Source of the DNA: Methanoculleus formosensis
GTDB taxonomy: Archaea; Halobacteriota; Methanomicrobia; Methanomicrobiales; Methanoculleaceae
DNA length: 64,000 nucleotides
Assembly: GCF_025384765.1 (NCBI RefSeq)
Contig: NZ_VHLL01000001.1
Location: 310,001-374,000, forward strand
Direction of reading: 5' to 3'
Below are positions 9,354 through 17,451 of this stretch, piece by piece (within the stretch, counting starts at the first letter, position 1; each line of letters begins with the position of its first letter). The notes beneath the pieces were generated by a model, which searched no databases, had not been told where the DNA came from, and was given only the letters and a program-made list of their open reading frames with translations. Position numbers and translations under genes: made by a program.

Positions 9354-9390
9354 GATCGCGGCGGGGTTTCCTCGCCCCGGCCCCCTCACT

Positions 9391-9783
9391 TCACGCGCCC
9401 GCGCTCTCATCAGCCGGTTTCTTCGCCGGCTTCTCGGGCTTCACGTAGGTGATGGTGTAGCGCTCCACCACATGCTCCACTACCGGCGAGAAGTACTCGG
9501 GCTCCATCGCGAGGCTCCCGAACGGGCAGCTCTCGACGCAGTCGCCGCAGGCGATGCAACGCATACGGTCGATCTCCCAGACCTTCGCCTCCTTGTCGAG
9601 ACGGATCGCCTCGCACGGACACCGTTTCGAGCAGAGGCTGCAGGAGCGGCAGGTGGCCGGGTCGAAGACGACGTGTCCCCGGGTGAGGGGGCCTGTTCGC
9701 GCCGGGACCGCCGGGTACTGCCGGGTGGCGGGCCCGCCGGCAAGGTTCCGGAGAACCGTCTTTGTCATCTGAAATATCCCCAT
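9391..9783 (-). CDS. echF: Ech hydrogenase subunit F, 2[4Fe-4S] ferredoxin
   Basis: This 130-residue polyferredoxin-like subunit carries two [4Fe-4S] motifs, C45-x2-C48-x2-C51-x3-C55 and C76-x2-C79-x2-C82-x3-C86, and matches the NuoI/EchF family. It would pass electrons between the NiFe site (through EchC) and the external ferredoxin. The chosen ATG at 9783 follows echE by seven bases and is preceded by GGAGAGGTGA, while an ATG 54 bases upstream would lie inside echE without such a site. The tail beyond the second cluster is Lys/Pro/Ala-rich. It is the last gene of the echABCDEF operon and is followed by a strong U-tract terminator. Confidence 0.93.
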   Translation of the reverse strand: MGIFQMTKTVLRNLAGGPATRQYPAVPARTGPLTRGHVVFDPATCRSCSLCSKRCPCEAIRLDKEAKVWEIDRMRCIACGDCVESCPFGSLAMEPEYFSPVVEHVVERYTITYVKPEKPAKKPADESAGA

Positions 9784-9790
9784 ACGTTCT

Positions 9791-10870
9791 TCACCTCTCC
9801 GTACAGCTGATGCAGGGGTCGATCGAGAGGACGACAACCGGGACGTCGGCGAGCTGGGCTCCCGGGAGCATCTTCACGAGCGGCGGGATGTTCGCGAGCG
9901 TCGGCGTCCTTATCCGGGCACGGGCAAGGTGCTTCGTGCCGTTGCCCCGCAGGTAGTGAACGACCTCGCCCCGCGGCTGCTCCACGCGGGAGAAGTACTC
10001 GCCGTCGGGCGCTCCCTTGACCTTCACGTCGAGGGATCCTTCGGGCATCTCGCTGATCGCCCGGCGGATCAGGTCGATAGAGGCGTAGACCTCCTTAACC
10101 CGGACGGCGCACCGGGCGTAGCAGTCCCCGGCGGTCTCCACGACCGGCTTGAAGCCGAGATCTCCGTAAGCGGCGTAGCCGGTCTCGCGGTGATCCATCG
10201 CGACCCCGCTCCCCCTGGCGGTCGGTCCGGCCGCCCCGAGGGCGTAGGCCTCGTCCTTTGAGATGACACCAAGGCCCTGGAGGCGGTACTTCACCGTCTC
10301 GTCGTTCAAGAAGACGTCGCCGAGATCCCGGCACTGTGCCTCGAAGGGGTCGAGCGCGCGGTGCATCTCTGCGAGCTTCTCCGCTCCTATGTCGCGCCGG
10401 ACCCCGCCGACCTTGCAGGTCCCCTGGATGACCCGGCCGCCCGTGGTGTCCTCGAGCACGTCGAGCACGCTCTCCCGGAGTTGCCAGGAACGCATGAAGA
10501 GGTTCTCAAAGCCCATAGAGTCCGCAAAGAGGCCGAGCCAGAGGAGGTGAGAGTGGAGACGCGAACACTCCGACCAGATCGTCCGGAGATAGTGCGCCCG
10601 GTCGGGGACCTCGATCTTCATGATCTCCTCGATACCCTGGCTGTAGCAGAGGGCGTGCATGAAACTGCAGATCCCGCAGATCCTCTCTGCCACGTAGACA
10701 TACTCGGTATACTCGCGCTTCTCGATCAGCCGCTCAAGCCCCCGGTGGATGTAGCCGATGGAGGGGACCGCCTCTACCACCGTCTCGTCCTCGAGGACGA
10801 GGTCGAGGTGGATCGGCTCGGGCAGCACCGGGTGCTGCGGCCCGAACGGGACGATTATGCGTTCCGGCAT
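9791..10870 (-). CDS. echE: Ech hydrogenase large subunit (NiFe), EchE
   Basis: This 359-residue protein is the NiFe-bearing large subunit, related to NuoD. The two nickel-binding cysteine pairs are present: RICGIC (Cys65, Cys68) and DPCISC near the end (Cys353, Cys356). Only TER follows the last cysteine, so no long C-terminal maturation peptide is encoded, which differs from most NiFe hydrogenases. It should activate H2 or protons and exchange electrons with ferredoxin. Its start overlaps echD by 16 bases, consistent with translational coupling. Confidence 0.95.
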   Translation of the reverse strand: MPERIIVPFGPQHPVLPEPIHLDLVLEDETVVEAVPSIGYIHRGLERLIEKREYTEYVYVAERICGICSFMHALCYSQGIEEIMKIEVPDRAHYLRTIWSECSRLHSHLLWLGLFADSMGFENLFMRSWQLRESVLDVLEDTTGGRVIQGTCKVGGVRRDIGAEKLAEMHRALDPFEAQCRDLGDVFLNDETVKYRLQGLGVISKDEAYALGAAGPTARGSGVAMDHRETGYAAYGDLGFKPVVETAGDCYARCAVRVKEVYASIDLIRRAISEMPEGSLDVKVKGAPDGEYFSRVEQPRGEVVHYLRGNGTKHLARARIRTPTLANIPPLVKMLPGAQLADVPVVVLSIDPCISCTER

Positions 10871-11235
10871 TGGTCACCCCCCCTTCTCGTGACGCTGAAC
10901 GGATACTTCTCCGCCGTCTTGATGAACGTCCCTTTGAAATCGATGTTTATTCCGTTGACCGGAATCCCGAAGAGGTCGTGCATCTCGTTCTCGTAGACGA
11001 ACGCCCCCCAGTAGATATCGGAGATGCTCGGGACTTCCGTCTCCGGCCCCACCGTCAGGCGCAGGTTCCGGTACTGGTAGCCTCTGTCGAACGAGTAGTT
11101 GACCTCGTAGGCCCCGCCGGTGTCCGTGCACCCGATCTGGACCAGCCGATATCCGTCGGTCTGGAGTGCTTTGACCTCACGGGTGAGGTCCTCCAGCGCG
11201 ACGCCGATAGTAGTCTGCTCTTCGTTAACCGTCAT
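10855..11235 (-). CDS. echD: Ech hydrogenase subunit D (NuoC-like)
   Basis: This 126-residue subunit resembles NuoC/EchD, with the family stretch YWGAFVYENEMHDLFGIPVNG near the middle (the ENEMHDLFG core is diagnostic). It has no cofactor motif and is a structural part of the peripheral arm that holds EchE and EchC. Its ATG overlaps the echC stop by four bases (ATGA), and its end overlaps the echE start by 16 bases. Confidence 0.93.
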   Translation of the reverse strand: MTVNEEQTTIGVALEDLTREVKALQTDGYRLVQIGCTDTGGAYEVNYSFDRGYQYRNLRLTVGPETEVPSISDIYWGAFVYENEMHDLFGIPVNGINIDFKGTFIKTAEKYPFSVTRRGGDQCRNA

Positions 11236-11717
11236 GTGGTCTCACCTGCCGCTTGCCGCGCATCATCTTTTATCTGCGCCGCCCCGGTCATCTTCGCCCG
11301 TTTCTCCTCGAGGATCGAGAGCGCCGTAACAACGCCGTCGATGATCATCTCCGGCCGTGCCGCGCATCCCGGGACATAGACGTCGACGGGGATAATCTTG
11401 TCGACGCCGCCTGCGATGTTGTAGCATTCCCGGAATATGCCGCCGGTCGCGGCGCAGATGCCTATCGCAACGACAACCTTCGGCTCCGGCATCTGCTCGT
11501 AGAGGTTCCTGACCACCGCCCGGTTCAACTCATTGATCCCGCCGGTGATCATCAGGATATCCGCATGCTTCGGGTTTCCGGTGTTGATGATCCCGAACCG
11601 CTCCACATCGTAGAGCGGTGTCAGGCATGCAAGCACCTCGATGTCGCACCCGTTGCAGCTGGATGCATCATAGTGAAGGATCCAGGGCGATCGCTTCAGA
11701 AATGCCATGGTACTCAT
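11232..11717 (-). CDS. echC: Ech hydrogenase small subunit, EchC
   Basis: This 161-residue protein is the small electron-transfer subunit, homologous to NuoB. It has the cysteine pattern for the proximal [4Fe-4S] cluster: C21-x2-C24 (SSCNGCDIEVL), then GICAATGG and VPGCAARP. I chose the ATG at 11717 because it makes the four-base ATGA overlap with the echB stop and is preceded by GGGGGTG; an upstream ATG would extend 90 bases into echB. Confidence 0.94.
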   Translation of the reverse strand: MSTMAFLKRSPWILHYDASSCNGCDIEVLACLTPLYDVERFGIINTGNPKHADILMITGGINELNRAVVRNLYEQMPEPKVVVAIGICAATGGIFRECYNIAGGVDKIIPVDVYVPGCAARPEMIIDGVVTALSILEEKRAKMTGAAQIKDDARQAAGETT

Positions 11718-12574
11718 GCACCCCCAAGCATCATATAGGAGAGGATCGCCAGGTTCACGATCCCAAGGAGCGTTGCAAGCCACCCGCTCTTCAGTGCGGC
11801 CTGCCACCGCGCCCGTGCGGTGACGTTGTCGACGAAGATCTCCGCAAGGTAGGTGACCGCGACCGCGATGATCCCGAGTACCGGATTCCAGGCAAAGAAG
11901 AGGAATACGAACCCGAGGAGGAAGACGTTCTCGTACCAGTGGGCGATCTCGACCTGCGCGAGCGTGGAGCCCGAGAACTCCGTCGTGATCCCCTTGACGA
12001 TCTCCTGGTGCGCGTGGTGCGACGTCGATATGTCGAAGGGGGACTTCCTGAGTTTGATGGTCAGAATTACCACAAAGCCCAGGAAGACGCCGGGGAGGTA
12101 GAGGATCGCCGGCACGGTCGTCGTAACGATATCCGTGACGTAGAAACTCCCGCTGACCATGTAGAGCCCGACGGCCGCGAGGATGATCATCGGTTCGTAG
12201 GCCATCACCTGGATCAGTTCCCGCTCGGCCCCGATGTGGCTGTAGGGCGAGTGGACCGCGTAGGCCCCGAGCACCAGGAAGACATGGGCGAGCGTGAAGG
12301 CAAAGACGATCAGCAAGAGGTCCCCTCCCGCGAAGAAGAGCGCGCCGGAGAGGGCGATGAAGATCAGGTAAGCGAGGACGTAGAAGTTCTGCGCCGTGGT
12401 GACGACCGCCCGTTCCTTCTCGAAGAGCTTGCCGACATCGTAGAAGGGCTGCAGGAGCGGCGGCCCGACTCTTCCCTGCATCCGCGCGGTGATCTTCCGG
12501 TCGATACCGGCGATGAGGCCACCGCCTATGGGCGCGAGGATGAGGAAGAGGACTGCGCCGATGAGCCAGTTCAT
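11714..12574 (-). CDS. echB: Ech hydrogenase membrane subunit B (NuoH-like)
   Basis: This 286-residue integral membrane protein has about eight hydrophobic helices and matches EchB/NuoH/HyfC. Conserved stretches include GRVGPPLLQPFYDVGKLFEKE (about 35-55), typical of the NuoH quinone-site loop, and KSPFDISTSHHAHQEIVKG, with its acidic residues. It forms the heel that couples the redox arm to the ion-translocating subunit EchA. It overlaps echA by four bases and echC by four bases. Confidence 0.94.
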   Translation of the reverse strand: MNWLIGAVLFLILAPIGGGLIAGIDRKITARMQGRVGPPLLQPFYDVGKLFEKERAVVTTAQNFYVLAYLIFIALSGALFFAGGDLLLIVFAFTLAHVFLVLGAYAVHSPYSHIGAERELIQVMAYEPMIILAAVGLYMVSGSFYVTDIVTTTVPAILYLPGVFLGFVVILTIKLRKSPFDISTSHHAHQEIVKGITTEFSGSTLAQVEIAHWYENVFLLGFVFLFFAWNPVLGIIAVAVTYLAEIFVDNVTARARWQAALKSGWLATLLGIVNLAILSYMMLGGA

Positions 12575-14475
12575 AACGCCACCCCCGCGAGGACCCAGGA
12601 GACCAGGATCAGGACGATACAGACCGCCGCCCCCGGCCGGAAGAGCTTTGCCTCACCGAAGTACTCGGTGAGGTAGTAGTTCCGCGTCTGGGCTTCCCGG
12701 GTCAGGCCGAGGGAGCCTGCGAACTGCAGGTCCGGCGTCGAGGGCCTCCCGCCCATGTAGGCCGGGAGGTGTCTTGCGGTCCTCTTGAAGAGGAGGAACG
12801 AGACGGGGAGGACCAGGAGCAGGGCCATCATCAGGAGCATGATGGCGACGTTCGCCTGCTCCATGAGTGCCGTGACCCCGTAGATCGCAAGGACGTAGGG
12901 CTCGATCAGTGCCGAGGAGATGACCGGGAAGAGGAGGACGGCCGCTATCACGAGGCCGGTGATGATGTAGAGGGGGGCCCAGGGTTCCTTGAAGAACCCT
13001 TTCTCGACCCGCTCCGTGTTCCGGGTGACCGTGACGAGTTTGCCCATCCACTTCGCCCAGAAGAAGACCGTGACGGCGCTCCCGTAGGCGAGGATGGCGA
13101 TGAAGACCAGGCCGAAGGGGACCTGGACGAACGCCTCGATAGCCGCCCACTTGGAGATCAGCATACCGAACGGCGCAAGGAACATACCGGCGATCCCGAT
13201 GAACATCATCACCGCCATCTTCGGCATCCGGACGATCAGGCCCTCCATGTCCTCGATGTTACGGCTCCCGGTCCGCTGCTCGATCACCCCGGTCCCGAGG
13301 AAGAGGAGCGCCTTCGCGACGGCGTGGAAGACGATCAGGAGGATCGCTGCCCAGACGAGCATGTATGTCCCGACACCCGCACAGGCGGCTATCAGCCCGA
13401 GGTTTGCTATCGTCGAGTAGGCGAGGACCGACTTCGCGTCGCTCCGTGATATCGCTATCGCGGACGCAACCAGGAAGGTCACTCCGCCGACGAGGCCGAT
13501 GGAGAACCCGGCGAACGTCCCGGCGAAGACCGGCGAGAACCTGACCAGGATGTAGACGCCGGCCTTGACCATGGTGCTCGAGTGGAGCAGGGCCGAGACC
13601 GGGGTCGGGGCCACCATCGCCCCGAGGAGCCAGGAGGAGAAGGGCATCAGCGCGGCCTTCGTGATCCCGGCAAACCCGATCAGGACGGCGGGTATCAGGA
13701 CGATGGCCGTGTCGCCCGAGGCGAGCACCCGGGCGAGATCGATGCCCCCGCTCGTCGGTTCGGTTGCGGCGAGGAGGATGATCGCCACGATGAAGGCGAC
13801 TCCGCCGAGAAGGTTCATCACCAGGGCGCGGAAGGCGTTCTTCGTTGCCTCTTCGGTCTCCGAGTAGCCGATCAGCAGGAACGAGCTGATGGTGGTGATC
13901 TCCCAGAAGAAGAAGATCCACATGAGGTTGTTCGAGAAGACCAGGCCGAACATCGCGGCGAGGAAGGCGAAGATGACGAAGAAGAAGAACGTCTGCCGGT
14001 CGCGCACCTCCGGGTGGTGGCGGTGATACGTCTCCATGTACCTGACCGAGTATACGGCTATGAGGCTCCCGATCAGCCCGATGATCAGGGCCATGATGAT
14101 GGAGAACTGGTCGATGAAGAGGTTGTTCGCCGCGTGAAGGCTCCCCGAGAACGTCATCTCGAGGTATACCACCAGCACCGCCTGGATGGCGGCTAGCAGG
14201 ATTGCCAGGTAATTCCTGAACTTCGCTCCCATGTAGATGATGAAGAGCGCAAGACCCATCTCGATGATCACCATGGCGAGGCCGACCGCCTCCGAAGGCG
14301 CGGCGAAATACACCGCGCCCTCGAATGCATACCGCATGAGCAGGTATATCGATGCCCCGCCGATAGCGAGAGCCGAGAGGGTGACCACCGCGTAGCGAAG
14401 TGTCGTCCGCTTCACGAACAATAAAAGACACGCAACGAGGATGGGGAATACTATTAGGAAGAGCAGCGTCTGCAC
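12571..14475 (-). CDS. echA: Ech hydrogenase antiporter-like subunit A (NuoL-like)
   Basis: This 634-residue polytopic protein, with about 15-16 hydrophobic segments, is the ion-pumping subunit of the hydrogenase, related to NuoL/MrpA. The core of the family is recognisable: the NNLMWIFFFWEITTISSFLL helix with its Glu, and KAALMPFSSWLLGAMVAPTPVSALLHSSTMVKAGVY with the paired Lys and His residues of the proton channel. Expected role: coupling the exergonic or endergonic H2/ferredoxin reaction to H+ or Na+ translocation. It is the first gene of echABCDEF, the same order as in Methanosarcina barkeri (family knowledge). A TATA-like ATTAATTAT lies about 35 bases upstream. Confidence 0.94.
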   Translation of the reverse strand: MQTLLFLIVFPILVACLLLFVKRTTLRYAVVTLSALAIGGASIYLLMRYAFEGAVYFAAPSEAVGLAMVIIEMGLALFIIYMGAKFRNYLAILLAAIQAVLVVYLEMTFSGSLHAANNLFIDQFSIIMALIIGLIGSLIAVYSVRYMETYHRHHPEVRDRQTFFFFVIFAFLAAMFGLVFSNNLMWIFFFWEITTISSFLLIGYSETEEATKNAFRALVMNLLGGVAFIVAIILLAATEPTSGGIDLARVLASGDTAIVLIPAVLIGFAGITKAALMPFSSWLLGAMVAPTPVSALLHSSTMVKAGVYILVRFSPVFAGTFAGFSIGLVGGVTFLVASAIAISRSDAKSVLAYSTIANLGLIAACAGVGTYMLVWAAILLIVFHAVAKALLFLGTGVIEQRTGSRNIEDMEGLIVRMPKMAVMMFIGIAGMFLAPFGMLISKWAAIEAFVQVPFGLVFIAILAYGSAVTVFFWAKWMGKLVTVTRNTERVEKGFFKEPWAPLYIITGLVIAAVLLFPVISSALIEPYVLAIYGVTALMEQANVAIMLLMMALLLVLPVSFLLFKRTARHLPAYMGGRPSTPDLQFAGSLGLTREAQTRNYYLTEYFGEAKLFRPGAAVCIVLILVSWVLAGVAL

Positions 14476-14499
14476 TATTGTCCCTCGTAGGGTACCTAT

Positions 14500-14520
14500 G
14501 CCTTACCTTCATAATTAATC
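14500..14520 (-). promoter_or_regulatory. Probable promoter of the ech operon
   Basis: The minus strand reads GATTAATTATGAAGG here, an AT-rich TATA-like box in an otherwise GC-rich gap. Its centre is about 35-40 bases from the echA ATG, leaving a short leader of about 10-15 bases. Confidence 0.45.
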
Positions 14521-14631
14521 ATTCCAAATGGGCACCCGGGGGATCGGCTGGTGCATGCCTGCTGCCGCTCTGCCGGGCGCGGCGGCACGGTGAGAAACCC
14601 GGGAATTGTGCTCAAAGATCAACGTTCGCCG

Positions 14632-14997
14632 TTACTCCGGTTCGCACGGGAACACGCCCCGAACACCTCCTCCGTGTTCTCCGGCATCTCCCCGGTAGCG
14701 CGGGATGAAATGGATGTGGACGTGCATGACGTTCTGCCCCGCGGCTTCACCGACGTTGACGCCGATGTTGTAGCCGTCGGGGTGCCGTTCGCGGTCGGTG
14801 AGCGTCCGGCAGTCGTCGATGAGCCGGGCAAGAGCCATCTTCTCCTCATCCGTCGTATCGAAGTAACTCGCGACGTGTCGGAATGGGATCACCAGCAGGT
14901 GGCCGGGGTTCGCGGGGTGGATGTCATAGCGGGCGTAGCAGAGGTCGTTTTCGGCAACAATATCTTCGGGGGCCGGGTTGCAGAACGGGCATGGCAT
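14632..14997 (-). CDS. HIT-family nucleotide hydrolase/transferase
   Basis: This 121-residue protein has the histidine triad motif HVHIHFIPR (His92, His94, His96), and a zinc-type pair Cys3/Cys6 (CPFC) at the N-terminus. HIT proteins cleave nucleotide phosphoramidates or dinucleoside polyphosphates; the substrate is not defined by sequence. A TATA-like ATTATATGA sits at about 15052-15062 on the minus strand and a GCAGGGGTC stretch precedes the ATG. It is separate from echA, which is downstream on the same strand, with a 156-base gap between them. Confidence 0.93.
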   Translation of the reverse strand: MPCPFCNPAPEDIVAENDLCYARYDIHPANPGHLLVIPFRHVASYFDTTDEEKMALARLIDDCRTLTDRERHPDGYNIGVNVGEAAGQNVMHVHIHFIPRYRGDAGEHGGGVRGVFPCEPE

Positions 14998-15374
14998 GAC
15001 CCCTGCTCTTTCTCCGATCGTTCATGAGTGTTTTGGCCGGTACTTCGCTGATCTCATATAATCCGATCTTCGCGTTCTTCGCGTGAGTGATTAGTATAGA
15101 TGACGATACGGTCTCACGCGAAGAGCGCGAAGCCGCGAAGGACGGCTTTCCCGAAGGAAAAGGAGTTCGAGCACCGCCAGGTGCGAAGGGGAGTTACAGG
15201 TGATTATACCGGACTTCCCGTTCTTCGCGGCTTCGCGTGCGATATCGACTGCTGATAGTGATACAGTCTCCCTCGAAGAGTGATGGATGGGACATCCGGA
15301 GCATGAGCACCGCAGGTGCGAAGAGCGCGAAGCCGCGAAAAGAAACTGGTGTCCGGGTGTTGCCGGCTTTGTTC
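14998..15374. other. Intergenic gap with the HIT promoter and family B repeats
   Basis: These 377 bases hold no supported gene. The part nearest the HIT gene carries its TATA-like box (15052-15062). The remainder is dominated by inverted and direct repeats of family B, listed separately. Confidence 0.6.
15067..15341. repeat. Family B inverted-repeat cluster, copy 1
   Basis: The first inverted pair is CTTCGCGTTCTTCGCGTGAG (15068-15087) against CTCACGCGAAGAGCGCGAAG (15113-15132), with one mismatch in 20. A second pair is made by TTCTTCGCGGCTTCGCG (about 15220-15237) and CGCGAAGCCGCGAAAAG (about 15325-15341). The phrase GAGCACCGC(C)AGGTGCGAAG occurs twice, near 15169 and 15305. The same words recur in the gaps at 52.2 kb and 60.4 kb. 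Confidence 0.8.
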
Positions 15375-16547
15375 TCACCCGAGCAGGCGGGCGAGGAACC
15401 GCCCGGTGAGGCTCCGCGAGAGGCCGATGGCGTGCTCGGTGCAGATCTCATGACAGCAGTAACACCGGATGCACCGCGCGAGATCGATTGTCGCTCTGCC
15501 TTCGGCGATGGTGACCGCCTGCACGGGGCAGATCCGCTCGCACTTCCCACAGCCGATGCATGGGGGAGCGATCACGCCAGGCCGGGGGGCGTAGGTCCTC
15601 CCGAACCGCCGGACGACGGCCTGGACGACCCGCCGCCAGACGCCTGTCCGGCCGCCGGCGTAGGTCGAGGGTTTCCGGAAGTCCGGGACCGCGAACTCCG
15701 CGGGGTCGTCGCCGACCGTCCGGATACTCTCGGGATCGAGGAGCCCGCGCTCGACGGCGCTTCTCGTGCTCCCGATCTCGAGCGGGTCCATGCCGATGAG
15801 CCGCGCGAGGACGGTGTCGACGGCCGCGTAGTCGCTTCCGGCAAGGATGACCCCGATCGTTCTCGGGCTCCCCGCCTGGGGGCCGTCCCCCTCCATCCCG
15901 ACGACCGCGTCCACGACCTGGAGCCGGGGCTTCATGCACTCGTTGAGATCGACGAGCATCCTGCCGAAGGCGTACTCGTCCTGGAACCGGAAGTGGTAGA
16001 CTGGTTTTTCCAGTCCCGGAATCAGCCCGAAGAGGTTCTTTGCGGCGCCGGTCATCCGCGTCCACATGTGGGTCTTCACCTTCGAGACGACCACGATCGC
16101 GTCGGCCCGGACGGCCGGGGTGATGATCGGGAACTGTTTCACCGCCTCGCCTTCCGGGAACGAGATGGTCTCGGAACCGGTATCGTAGTTCAGGGTGGCG
16201 CCGGTCTCCTCCGCCACAGCGGTAAACCCGCTCCGTGAATATCCCCGCCGCAGGTTCGCCTCGTTGTAGACGATCCCGGCGCCGGGGCTGTCGCCGACGA
16301 CGACCCGGCACCCGTGCTCCACGAGGAGCCGTGCGACGGCGGCGACGACCGCCGGGTGGGTGGTGACGCACCGTTCCGGCTCCTGTCCCTGGAGGAGGTT
16401 TGGCTTGAGGAAGACCCCCTCTTCTGGCGTGACAAACCTCCCGATGCCGCCGATGAGATCGATCGCGCGGCGGACGGCCGCATCGACCGTCTCCGGTGTG
16501 TAATCGTCGCACCGGACGACCGCGACGGTCGCGTCCCTGCCGGCCAC
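15375..16547 (-). CDS. DUF362 protein with C-terminal 2[4Fe-4S] ferredoxin domain
   Basis: This 390-residue protein has an N-terminal DUF362 domain (core FLKPNLLQGQEPERCVTTHP and VVGDSPG) and a C-terminal bacterial-type ferredoxin with two clusters, CIGCGKCERICP and CIRCYCCHEICT. DUF362-ferredoxin proteins are widespread in anaerobes, and their substrate is not established. The start is GTG at 16547, one base beyond the TGA of the RNase III gene, with a GGGGAGGGGTGA Shine-Dalgarno stretch inside the end of that gene, so the two are likely co-translated. Confidence 0.88.
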   Translation of the reverse strand: MAGRDATVAVVRCDDYTPETVDAAVRRAIDLIGGIGRFVTPEEGVFLKPNLLQGQEPERCVTTHPAVVAAVARLLVEHGCRVVVGDSPGAGIVYNEANLRRGYSRSGFTAVAEETGATLNYDTGSETISFPEGEAVKQFPIITPAVRADAIVVVSKVKTHMWTRMTGAAKNLFGLIPGLEKPVYHFRFQDEYAFGRMLVDLNECMKPRLQVVDAVVGMEGDGPQAGSPRTIGVILAGSDYAAVDTVLARLIGMDPLEIGSTRSAVERGLLDPESIRTVGDDPAEFAVPDFRKPSTYAGGRTGVWRRVVQAVVRRFGRTYAPRPGVIAPPCIGCGKCERICPVQAVTIAEGRATIDLARCIRCYCCHEICTEHAIGLSRSLTGRFLARLLG

Positions 16548-16548
16548 C

Positions 16549-17325
16549 TCACCCCTCCCCGAAACGTCCGAGCGCCTCTTTTGCCGCGAGCATCGCTGCG
16601 CCCTGTTTGGTCTTTGCCCTCCCCTCTCCGGACGGAACCCCTCCGACGGTCACCCGTGCGGCCCAGACCGGGCAGTTCCCGGGCCCGGTCTGGCGGAAGG
16701 CGTACTCGAGTTCGCCGAGGTTCTCCCGGGCGACGAACTCCTGGAGCCTCCCGCGGTAGTTCCTGTGGGTGTCGCACTCCGCGATCTCCTCCTCGAATAT
16801 CGCAAGGACCACACCCCGCGCCACGTCGAGGCCGCGATCGAGGTAGATCGCGCCGATCAGGGCCTCGAAGGCGTCGGCGACGATCGAGTCGGTCGGCGCC
16901 TGCCCGTGCCCCCTGACGGCGGCGTCGATGCCGAGGCCCTGCCGCCGCACGATCTCGGCGAGTTTCGTGTTCCTGGTCACCTGGAGCCTCCGGTTCATCT
17001 CGCCCGGCGGGAGGTCGTACTCGCCGTAGAGGTGGTCGGCTATAACGAAGTCGAGGACGTAGTTCCCCAGGAACTCGAGCCGTTCGTTGTCCTCGAACGT
17101 CGCTACCGGGTACTCGCCGTGGTTCACATACGACCGGTGGGTCAGCGCCCGGTCGTAGAGGGGGAGGGCGGTCTCGGTGATATCGGTGATCCCGAACGGG
17201 GAGCGGGCGAGGAGCGCACGCACCTCGCCTTCCCGGTCGAGGGCGACGGGCACCGGGCGTCGGGCGAGTCTCTTCCCGTAAAAGCCGGCGGTGCGGATCC
17301 TGGTCCAGAGGGTGGAGAGTTTCAT
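16549..17325 (-). CDS. rnc: Ribonuclease III family protein with altered metal ligand
   Basis: This 258-residue protein has an N-terminal extension of about 40 residues, an RNase III endonuclease domain and a C-terminal double-stranded RNA-binding domain (about 185-255, ending GEGRAKTKQGAAMLAAKEAL). The signature reads NERLEFLGNYVL: the catalytic Glu of LEF is present (Glu84), but the metal-binding Asp of LGD is Asn88. The second metal pair is intact (Asp151 and Glu154 in ADAFEALIGA). Loss of this Asp greatly weakens bacterial RNase III, so this may be a dsRNA-binding or slow enzyme. It is divergent from a DEDDh-exonuclease-like gene and upstream of DUF362. Bona fide RNase III is uncommon in archaea, which suggests bacterial ancestry (inference). 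Confidence 0.88.
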   Translation of the reverse strand: MKLSTLWTRIRTAGFYGKRLARRPVPVALDREGEVRALLARSPFGITDITETALPLYDRALTHRSYVNHGEYPVATFEDNERLEFLGNYVLDFVIADHLYGEYDLPPGEMNRRLQVTRNTKLAEIVRRQGLGIDAAVRGHGQAPTDSIVADAFEALIGAIYLDRGLDVARGVVLAIFEEEIAECDTHRNYRGRLQEFVARENLGELEYAFRQTGPGNCPVWAARVTVGGVPSGEGRAKTKQGAAMLAAKEALGRFGEG

Positions 17326-17451
17326 CTTCGTAGGATGCAGGGCGCCCTGCCGTCCTTCTCTATAGAATGGCTTATCTCCTGCTGGATAAACCTTTGCCGG
17401 AGAAGGAACAACCGCGAAACCTTTTCGTTGCCGCCGAAGAGATACTTACTC

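Larger units (their letters stand above)
8967..9390. other. Intergenic gap holding a palindromic element and the ech terminator
   Basis: No gene is supported in these 424 bases. The left part is plain spacer. From about 9066 to 9251 lies one copy of the GC-rich dispersed element described separately. The right part (9334-9390) is the terminator of the ech operon on the minus strand. A frame of 160 codons crosses the region but is made of GC-rich palindrome and has no family resemblance. Confidence 0.7.

Noticed and set aside
8970-9452. A 160-codon frame across the gap before the ech operon
   Set aside because: It reads through a palindromic GC-rich repeat and into the ech terminator and has no family likeness.
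15067-15341. A CRISPR-like array from repeated GCGAAG words
   Set aside because: The words are in inverted, not direct, order with unequal spacing. There are no equal-length spacers and no cas genes in the window.
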